From Acidimicrobiaceae bacterium (GTDB taxonomy: Bacteria > Actinomycetota > Acidimicrobiia > Acidimicrobiales > JAUTXP01): a stretch of DNA of 51,960 nucleotides. Under the pieces are notes generated by a model, which searched no databases, was not told the origin of the DNA, and was given only the letters and a program-made list of their open reading frames with translations. A program made the position numbers and the translations under genes. The DNA lies in assembly GCA_030837965.1 (NCBI GenBank), contig JAUTXP010000066.1, forward strand, positions 1-51,960, given 5' to 3'. Shown one piece after another: positions 46,810-51,960 of the stretch (within the stretch, counting starts at the first letter, position 1; the number at the start of each line of letters is the position of its first letter).

Positions 46810-46962
46810 CCCGTCGGTAACCGGGGCGGGCCAAGGCGGCGACGCGCCGTCGGCCAGACCGGGCCCGAGCTTGGCGTCCACGCCGTCCGAGAAGTGGACC
46901 ACGGGCCCGTCGCTCGGTCGGGGCACGCCCGCGGCGGCCAGCGACTCCTGCGTGATGGCCAC
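46807..46962 (-). CDS. Small unknown frame or gene remnant upstream of ccr
   Basis: From GTG 46962 the frame encodes 51 residues, including ITQESLAAAGVPRPSDGPVV and then HFSDGVDAKLGPGLADG. It has GC-rich third positions and a protein-like composition, unlike most antisense frames here. It could be the tail of a truncated gene, because an upstream in-frame stop lies near 47000, or a small protein. I recognise no family. Confidence 0.3.
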   Translation of the reverse strand: MAITQESLAAAGVPRPSDGPVVHFSDGVDAKLGPGLADGASPPWPAPVTDG

Positions 46963-47036
46963 CCAGGCCGCGCCGTCGATCAGATCAGGGACAGCTCGGG
47001 GCTATCACCCGCCCGATGCCTGGGTAGGGCACGGCC

Positions 47037-47486
47037 ATGGGAAAGATCAACCGCTCGACCGTGGTCGGCTGTCCGCCGGACCGGGTCTTCGCCGTGCTGT
47101 CTCAGGTGGAGCGCCTGGCCGACTTCTCGTCCATGACCGTCGACATCCGCAACGGCCCCGGGCGCCCGGTGCAAGTGGGCGACCACTTCGAGCAGGTGGT
47201 CAAGGTGCTGGGCAAGGAGCTGGATACCGAGTGGGAAGTGGTCGAGGTGCAGGCCCATTCGCTGCTGCGCTTCGAGGGCACGGCGTCGGCAGGGGCCCGA
47301 GCCACACTGGTCGAGCGGCTCACGGCCGAGGGCACCGGCACCCGCGTCGAGCTGGACGTGGACTACGACCTGCCCCTCGGCATCCTGGGCGACGCGGTCG
47401 ACGCGGTGTACCTCCAGAGCAAGAACGAAGAGCAGGCCGAGGAGATCCTGGGCAAACTCAAAGCCCTGTGCGAGACCACTCCCTGA
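47037..47486 (+). CDS. SRPBCC (START-like) family protein
   Basis: This 149-residue protein has the polyketide-cyclase/START-like fold pattern: INRSTVVGCPPDRVFAVLSQVERLADF at the start, a central beta sheet with WEVVEVQAHSLLRFEG, and a C-terminal helix QSKNEEQAEEILGKLKAL. Members bind hydrophobic ligands in an internal cavity. It overlaps the next gene (tocopherol-cyclase-like) by 19 bases, so the two probably act together on a lipid or isoprenoid. The ligand is unknown. Confidence 0.8.
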   Translation: MGKINRSTVVGCPPDRVFAVLSQVERLADFSSMTVDIRNGPGRPVQVGDHFEQVVKVLGKELDTEWEVVEVQAHSLLRFEGTASAGARATLVERLTAEGTGTRVELDVDYDLPLGILGDAVDAVYLQSKNEEQAEEILGKLKALCETTP

Positions 47487-48478
47487 CCGGCCGACTGGCC
47501 GACGCCTATCGACGAACGGGCGCGGACGTTCCCGGCGGCGATCCGCTCCCCACCCACGGCGCCCTCATGGAGGGCTGGTTCTGGCGGTTCACGGACGTGA
47601 TCCGTGGCCGCGTCGTCATCGCCTTGTGCGGCGTGAACCGCCATCCCGACGGGCCCTGGGCCACGGTGGCGGTGGCCGTCCACCCCGGCAACGTGGTGCG
47701 GTCCGCGGTCGTGGAGTCGGCCGACGCGTCCTCGTCCGACTACCGGGTGCAGGCGGCTGACGTGCTCAAGGCCGACGCCGGATCGCTGCACGTCGAGTTG
47801 GACGACGTGTGCCTCTCAGTGCAGCTCCACGATCTGGTCGACTGGCCGTTGCGGCTCGGGGGCGGCGGGCTGGTGTCGGCCGTGCCCTTCCTGGGCCAGT
47901 ACTGGCACCCGCACGCGTTGGGCGGACGAGTTGCGGGCGCCATCACCATCGACGGCCAGTCGTTCGACCTCGATGGGGCCGACGTCTACGCCGAGAAGAA
48001 CTGGGGCGCGGGCTTTCCCGACTGGTGGTGGTGGGGCCAGGCCCAAGGCTTCGCCGACCCATCGTTGTGCGTGGCCTTCGGCGGTGGCCGGCTGCGGGCC
48101 GGACCGCTGGCGGCCGACGTGACCGGCTGCATCGTGCGCATGGGCGACCGGATCGTTCGCTTCGCGCCGCCGCTGTCGTGGGTGCGCACCCATATCGGCG
48201 ACGGCGGGTGGCGGGTGACGGCCCGGCGTCCAGGGTGGCGGGCTGTGCTCGAAGGCCACGGGGCGGGCACGGAGCCCGCGGTGCTGCCCGTGCCCTTGCC
48301 CCACGAGCGGCGCAACGTCGACCTCGACTTCGAGCACCTGGCGGGCCGGATGCGGATGCGGGTGTGGTGCAAGGGCGATCTGGTCGTGGACGATGAGAGC
48401 ACGCTGGCCGCGCTGGAGGTCGGGTCGACCGACCCCGAGCGGGCCGCGGCTCTGGCCGCCCGGGCCGCGCCGGCTTGA
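47468..48478 (+). CDS. Tocopherol-cyclase-like lipocalin-fold protein
   Basis: This 336-residue protein has the family signature YAEKNWGAGFPDWWWWGQAQ near residue 180 with FADPSLCVAFGGGRL after it, and GALMEGWFWRFTD near the start. The real enzyme closes the tocopherol chromanol ring in plants and cyanobacteria. Bacterial homologues of this type have unproven roles, and no tocopherol genes are nearby. GTG 47468 overlaps the SRPBCC gene. A hairpin follows the stop. Confidence 0.78.
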   Translation: MRDHSLTGRLADAYRRTGADVPGGDPLPTHGALMEGWFWRFTDVIRGRVVIALCGVNRHPDGPWATVAVAVHPGNVVRSAVVESADASSSDYRVQAADVLKADAGSLHVELDDVCLSVQLHDLVDWPLRLGGGGLVSAVPFLGQYWHPHALGGRVAGAITIDGQSFDLDGADVYAEKNWGAGFPDWWWWGQAQGFADPSLCVAFGGGRLRAGPLAADVTGCIVRMGDRIVRFAPPLSWVRTHIGDGGWRVTARRPGWRAVLEGHGAGTEPAVLPVPLPHERRNVDLDFEHLAGRMRMRVWCKGDLVVDDESTLAALEVGSTDPERAAALAARAAPA

Positions 48479-48495
48479 GCGGCTGTTTCAGCCGC
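48479..48495 (+). terminator. Hairpin after the tocopherol-cyclase-like gene
   Basis: GCGGCTG-TTT-CAGCCGC, a perfect 7-bp stem starting directly after the TGA. No U-tract follows. Confidence 0.5.
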
Positions 48496-48549
48496 CGTCC
48501 CAGCGCCGCACACGCACCCTGCGTCTGGCTCGTTCCTCGCCGCCGTCCG

Positions 48550-48580
48550 TAGACTGGACGCCTCGGTCCACAGCAGGAGG
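48550..48580 (+). promoter_or_regulatory. -10 element and strong ribosome site of the thiolase gene
   Basis: TAGACT (48550-48555) lies upstream of AGGAGG (48575-48580), which is six bases from ATG 48587. Unlike many neighbours this gene has a normal leader, and the ribosome site decides the start. Confidence 0.5.
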
Positions 48581-48586
48581 TTGGTC

Positions 48587-49771
48587 ATGTCCGGTTCGGT
48601 CATCGTCTCTGGAGCCCGCACCCCCATCGGCAAGCTGGCGGGCGCCTTGGCCGGCTTCAGCGCCGTGGACCTGGGCGGCCTGGCCATCAAGGCCGCGCTG
48701 GAGCGGGCCGGGGTGAAGCCCGAGGACGTGGACTACGTCTTCATGGGCCAGGTCCTGCAAGCCGGGCAAGGGCAGATCACGGCCCGTCAGGCCGCGGTGA
48801 AGGCGGGCATCCCGATGACCGTCCCGGCCACCACCATCAACAAGGTCTGCCTCTCCGGGCTCAACACCATCTACCTGGCCGACCAGATGATCAGTAGCGG
48901 CGAGGCCGAGATCGTCGTGGCGGGCGGCATGGAGTCGATGACCAACGCGCCCTACCTCCTCCCCGGCGCCCGGGCGGGCTATCGCATCGGCGACCAGAAG
49001 GTGGTCGACGCCATGATGTACGACGGTCTCTTCTGCGCCTTCGACATGGTGGCCATGGGCGCGGGCACCGAGAAGTACACGAAAGCGGCCGCGTCCATCA
49101 GCCGTGAACAGCAGGACGCCTTCGCGGCCAACTCGCACGAGCGGGCCTCGGCCGCCATCAAGGAGGGCCGCTTCGCCGACGAGATCGTTCCCGTCGAGGT
49201 GCTGCAGCGCAAAGGCGACCCGGTCGTGGTCGACACCGACGAAGGCGTGCGCCCCGGCACCACCACCGACACCCTCGCCGCCCTCAAGCCCGCCTTCGCG
49301 GCCGACGGCACCATCACCGCGGGCAACGCCAGCCAGATCAGCGACGGCGGCGCGGCCGTGGTCGTCATGAGCAAGGCCAAGGCCGAGCAGCTCGGCGTCA
49401 CCCCGCTGGGCGAGTTCGTGAGTTTCGGCCAGGTGGCGGGCCCGGACCCGTCCCTGTTGACCCAGCCGTCTCGGGCCTCCAAGCAGGCGCTGGACAAGGC
49501 CGGCATTGCCGTGGGCGACGTGGACCTGTTCGAGTTCAACGAGGCCTTCGCGGCGGTGGGGCTGGCCTCCATGGCCGACCTGGGCATCAGCGACGAGATC
49601 TGCAATGTCAACGGCGGGGCCATCTCGCTCGGCCACCCCATCGGCATGTCGGGCACCCGGCTGGCCATCACCATCCTCAACGAGCTGCGGCGCAGGGGCG
49701 GCGGCACCGGCGTGGCCGCGCTGTGCGGCGGCGGCGGGCAGGGCGACGCGGCCGTGCTCCGCACCCTGTAG
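48587..49771 (+). CDS. Acetyl-CoA C-acetyltransferase (thiolase)
   Basis: This 394-residue enzyme condenses two acetyl-CoA to acetoacetyl-CoA or cleaves 3-ketoacyl-CoA. Active site: nucleophilic Cys in INKVCLSGLNTIYLA (about residue 88), EFNEAFAAVGL, His in NGGAISLGHPIGMSGTRL, and the second Cys in GVAALCGGGGQGDA. ATG 48587 is chosen over an upstream in-frame TTG because of the AGGAGG. With Ccr nearby it can feed the ethylmalonyl-CoA pathway; beta-oxidation is an alternative. Confidence 0.93.
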   Translation: MSGSVIVSGARTPIGKLAGALAGFSAVDLGGLAIKAALERAGVKPEDVDYVFMGQVLQAGQGQITARQAAVKAGIPMTVPATTINKVCLSGLNTIYLADQMISSGEAEIVVAGGMESMTNAPYLLPGARAGYRIGDQKVVDAMMYDGLFCAFDMVAMGAGTEKYTKAAASISREQQDAFAANSHERASAAIKEGRFADEIVPVEVLQRKGDPVVVDTDEGVRPGTTTDTLAALKPAFAADGTITAGNASQISDGGAAVVVMSKAKAEQLGVTPLGEFVSFGQVAGPDPSLLTQPSRASKQALDKAGIAVGDVDLFEFNEAFAAVGLASMADLGISDEICNVNGGAISLGHPIGMSGTRLAITILNELRRRGGGTGVAALCGGGGQGDAAVLRTL

Positions 49772-49787
49772 ACGCACCGTTCGCCGC

Positions 49788-50609
49788 ATGGACGTCGAAG
49801 CCCGCGTGCGGGCCAACGTCGACCGGGTGCGCGCCCTGTTGGCCGGGGCCGACGGGGCCCGCCCCATCCCGGGCAGCGACTGGACGGTGGCCGAGGCGGG
49901 CGCCCACGTGGTGTCCGGGGCGCGCAACTACGTAGAGCTGTTCCGTGGCGTGCCCTCGCCCGTGGGCGATATCTCGGAGACGGCCGCCGTCAATGCCAGT
50001 CATCTGGCCGAGTACGCCGAGCGGGACCCGGCCGCCATCGCCGCCGATCTACCTGGTACGTACGACGAAGTGTTGGCTGCCTATCGCGAGGCGGGGCCCG
50101 ACGCCGTGCTCCAGTGGCATGGAGGACTGGCCGTCACCGCGGCCGACAACCTGGGCGTCCTGCTGGGCGAGCTCGTCGTGCACGGCTGGGACATCGCCCA
50201 AGGGCTGGGGCGGCCGTGGCCCATCGACCCGGCCGACGCCCGCGCCGTGCTCGTCGCCGGCCTTCGGGTGGCTCCCGTGATGGTCGATCGTGACAAGGCG
50301 CGCCGCCTCACCGGCACGATGGAGATCCGGCTGCGGGGCGGCGAGCGGGTCAGCCTGCGTTGGCGCGACGGGGCCCTGGACGTGGGCGAGGTGGCTGCCG
50401 TCGGACAGGCATTGTCCGACAAGGCCGACTGCGTCATCTCAGCCGAGCCGGTCGCCTTTCTGCCCGCGCTTTTCCACAGCAGCAGGTGCTGTGGAAAAGT
50501 CAGGCGTCGACTTGGCGGCGGCCCTGGAGGGCCCGGCCGAGGGTCAACTCGTCGGCGTACTCGAGGTCGCCGCCGACGGGGAGGCCGCTGGCAATCCTGG
50601 TCGTCTTGA
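49788..50609 (+). CDS. DinB/MDMPI-like protein with an aberrant C-terminus
   Basis: The first 227 residues look like an actinobacterial maleylpyruvate isomerase/DinB-fold protein: [35 protein letters not shown] with a metal-type His, [16 protein letters not shown] with the HGWD ligand motif, and a C-terminal sterol-carrier-like domain ending [14 protein letters not shown]. From there the frame reads through palindrome copy 5 ([10 protein letters not shown]) and on antisense through 110 bases of recR. The native end appears lost. Such proteins may act on mycothiol adducts, which fits mshA in the genome, but the substrate is unknown. Possibly a pseudogene. Confidence 0.7.
   Translation: MDVEARVRANVDRVRALLAGADGARPIPGSDWTVAEAGAHVVSGARNYVELFRGVPSPVGDISETAAVNASHLAEYAERDPAAIAADLPGTYDEVLAAYREAGPDAVLQWHGGLAVTAADNLGVLLGELVVHGWDIAQGLGRPWPIDPADARAVLVAGLRVAPVMVDRDKARRLTGTMEIRLRGGERVSLRWRDGALDVGEVAAVGQALSDKADCVISAEPVAFLPALFHSSRCCGKVRRRLGGGPGGPGRGSTRRRTRGRRRRGGRWQSWSS
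50469..50499. repeat. 31-bp palindrome, copy 5
   Basis: Identical to copy 1 (arms 50469-50481 and 50487-50499, loop GCAGG). Its right end touches the recR stop codon with no gap, and its left end lies inside the reading frame of the convergent MDMPI-like gene. Confidence 0.95.
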
Positions 50610-51099
50610 CCCCTACGGGGCCGAGCAGGCGGGCCAGGTACATGGCCGTGGCGTCACCCTCGATGTTGGGGTTGGTACACAGGATGACCTCGGTGATGGC
50701 CTCGGTCTGGATGCGGCCCAACAGCTCCTTGACCCGCAACTGCTCGGGCCCGATGCCCTCGATGGGGCTGATGGCCCCTTGCAGCACGTGGTATCGGCCC
50801 CGGAACTCCTGCGTCTTCTCGATGGCGACGATGTCGCGCGGCTCTTCCACTACGCACACCACGCCCGCCTCCCTGCGGGTGTCCGAGCAGATCTGGCACA
50901 GCTCGCCCTCGGACACGTTGAAGCACCTCCGGCAGAACGAGATGCGGTCCTTCACCTCGGTGATGGCTTGGGCCAGGCGCAGGGCGTCCTCTTTGGGCAG
51001 CTTCAGCATGTGGAAGGCGATGCGCTGGGCCGACTTCGGGCCCACGCCGGGGAGCCGGCCCAACTCGTCGATGAGGTCTTGAACCGGGCCTGCGTACAC
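50500..51099 (-). CDS. recR: Recombination mediator protein RecR
   Basis: This 199-residue protein has the helix-hairpin-helix [22 protein letters not shown], a four-cysteine zinc finger ([18 protein letters not shown]) and a Toprim domain ([24 protein letters not shown]). It works with RecF/RecO in gap repair. GTG 51099 lies two bases after the ybaB stop. dnaX-ybaB-recR is a widely conserved order. The gene ends exactly at palindrome copy 5. Confidence 0.95.
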   Translation of the reverse strand: MYAGPVQDLIDELGRLPGVGPKSAQRIAFHMLKLPKEDALRLAQAITEVKDRISFCRRCFNVSEGELCQICSDTRREAGVVCVVEEPRDIVAIEKTQEFRGRYHVLQGAISPIEGIGPEQLRVKELLGRIQTEAITEVILCTNPNIEGDATAMYLARLLGPVGVKTTRIASGLPVGGDLEYADELTLGRALQGRRQVDA

Positions 51100-51101
51100 G
51101 C

Positions 51102-51473
51102 TCAGCCGTTGGGCATGGCGAGCCCGCCGCCGCCCGTGCCAAGGCCGCCCGGGTTGAGCCCGCCGAGGCCGCCCAGTCCCCCGGTGGCTTCGTCCATGGC
51201 CTCTTGCGCCACCTCGCGGGCCCGGCTCACGGCGTCGTTGATGGCGGCCAGCACCAGGTCTTCGAGCAGGTCGACCTCGGCCGGGTCGACCGCCTTCGGG
51301 TCGATCTGCACGGACTGGAAGTCGCCCGCCCCGTTCACCGTGATCTTCACCACGCCGCCGCCGGACTCGCCCTGCACGACCACTTCGGCCGCCTCGGCCT
51401 GGGCCTCCATCAGGCGCTGCTGCATGACTTGGGCCTGCTCCAACAGCCCGCCCAGATCGAATTGGTCGCTCAT
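51102..51473 (-). CDS. ybaB: YbaB/EbfC nucleoid-associated protein
   Basis: This 123-residue DNA-binding protein starts [21 protein letters not shown] and has the core [18 protein letters not shown] and [16 protein letters not shown]. The Gly-rich C-terminal tail is common. ATG 51473 overlaps the dnaX stop as ATGA. Confidence 0.93.
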   Translation of the reverse strand: MSDQFDLGGLLEQAQVMQQRLMEAQAEAAEVVVQGESGGGVVKITVNGAGDFQSVQIDPKAVDPAEVDLLEDLVLAAINDAVSRAREVAQEAMDEATGGLGGLGGLNPGGLGTGGGGLAMPNG

Positions 51474-51960
51474 GTGGGGTCGACCTCCTCGAGGTTCCCG
51501 AACGCCTGCTTCAGGCGGTCCTCCGGCGAGGTTACCGCCGCCTCGGGCGCGTCCCTGAGCTCCTCGACCCGGACGTCTTCCTCGGCCGGGTCGAGCACGC
51601 CGGGCGGCGCCTCGGGGGCGACCGTATCCGTGGCCTCCACCACCAGGCGCAAAGGCACCGGCCTGCCAAAATGGGCGGCCAGCACCGACTCCACCTCCGG
51701 GCGCACCTCCTCGCAGCGGTCCCTGTGCATGGCGTTGGGCAGGGCGAACACGGCCGTGCCCGCGTCGGTGGCCACGAACCGGCCTGCGCCGAAGCGGGCC
51801 TGGGCCTTGCGGGGCAGGGCGACCAGCACGGCGTCGCCCCACGCCTTGGTGAGCTGGTCGCGCGTGGGCGCGTCTCCCGTCGGCAGGGCCGCGGCCGCGG
51901 CTGGTGACGGAGCGGCGGGGGCAGTTTGCGGGGGCGGCTGCGGTGGCGGGGGCGGGCCGG
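51470..51960 (-). CDS. dnaX: DNA polymerase III gamma/tau subunit, C-terminal part (partial)
   Basis: Only the C-terminal region is in the window; the frame stays open to the right edge. It shows a Pro/Ala-rich linker, then [28 protein letters not shown], typical of actinobacterial DnaX tails, and an acidic end ([15 protein letters not shown]). The ATPase domain lies outside. The identity is supported by the overlap with ybaB and by recR behind it. Confidence 0.85.
   Translation of the reverse strand, partial: GPPPPPQPPPQTAPAAPSPAAAAALPTGDAPTRDQLTKAWGDAVLVALPRKAQARFGAGRFVATDAGTAVFALPNAMHRDRCEEVRPEVESVLAAHFGRPVPLRLVVEATDTVAPEAPPGVLDPAEEDVRVEELRDAPEAAVTSPEDRLKQAFGNLEEVDPT

Noticed and set aside
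45458-47467. Long plus-strand frame opposite ccr leading into the tocopherol-cyclase-like gene
   Set aside because: The part before 47468 is antisense to ccr and has no recognisable domain; only the downstream part is a gene.
16584-50499. The 31-bp palindromes as ordinary intrinsic terminators
   Set aside because: The T-run is in the 5' arm and no U-tract follows on either strand, and one copy lies between divergent starts. A termination or RNA-stabilising role is still possible, but the simple label is not supported.
1-51960. CRISPR arrays, tRNA or rRNA genes, insertion sequences
   Set aside because: No regularly spaced repeats, cloverleaf-like sequences with a T-arm, or transposase motifs were seen on either strand.

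Overview
The window is a very GC-rich, densely coded stretch of chromosome. It contains no tRNA, rRNA, CRISPR array, IS element or prophage that I can see. The gene content points to the Actinomycetota, most likely a deep lineage such as the Acidimicrobiia (inferred from memory of gene families; no search was run). Pointers are an MshA-type mycothiol glycosyltransferase, a nickel superoxide dismutase, an RsiG-like protein, a rex-led heme operon, a dedicated carboxylase epsilon subunit, and gene order resembling the mycobacterial mshA-ybjN, proC-excisionase-like HTH and hemACDB neighbourhoods.

Layout. 1-4.2 kb: respiratory genes. A minus-strand group (small membrane protein, two-cluster ferredoxin, b6-type cytochrome b, cut-off next subunit) diverges from a membrane-anchored cytochrome c and a geranylgeranyl-reductase-family flavoprotein. 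4.3-9.1 kb: a secreted BNR-repeat protein, an MMPL transporter and its TetR-type regulator. 9.4-16.5 kb: one minus-strand operon, rex, precorrin-2 dehydrogenase, hemA, hemC, a cobA-hemD fusion, hemB and hemL. 16.6-31.6 kb: a GAF-PAS-GGDEF-EAL protein, a 7-TM protein, an acyl-CoA ligase, a CAP-domain protein, a SAM hydrolase, HTH and proC, an M23 peptidase, ybjN, mshA, an XRE regulator, and a tight operon of RsiG-like protein, receiver protein and HD-GYP phosphodiesterase, then an acyl-CoA dehydrogenase and a HAD hydrolase. 31.5-33.1 kb: divergent sodX/sodN and a PuuD-like membrane protein. 33.2-49.8 kb: carbon metabolism (ethylmalonyl-CoA mutase, biotin carboxylase beta and epsilon subunits, acyl-CoA epimerase, crotonyl-CoA carboxylase/reductase, thiolase), interleaved with a heterodimeric ABC exporter, aat and a 5'-3' exonuclease. 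49.8-52 kb: a DinB/MDMPI-like gene with an abnormal end, then recR, ybaB and dnaX on the minus strand.

How the parts fit. Thiolase, Ccr, epimerase, Ecm and the carboxylase cover much of an ethylmalonyl-CoA pathway; methylsuccinyl-CoA dehydrogenase, mesaconyl-CoA hydratase and the lyase are not in view. RsiG-like protein, HD-GYP protein, the GGDEF-EAL protein and a degenerate GGDEF protein give a strong cyclic-di-GMP theme. Rex at the head of the heme operon would tie tetrapyrrole synthesis to NADH/NAD+ and to the respiratory genes.

The most unusual feature is not a gene. A perfect 31-bp palindrome with 13-bp arms occurs five times with identical sequence. Four copies lie 0-10 bases after a stop codon, one overlaps a probable promoter, and one appears to have cut off the end of a gene. 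A decayed sixth copy and a second, unrelated family of two hairpins with a shared 13-base arm core are also present. At least ten genes have a TANNNT hexamer 6-9 bases before the start codon, which suggests widespread leaderless transcription.
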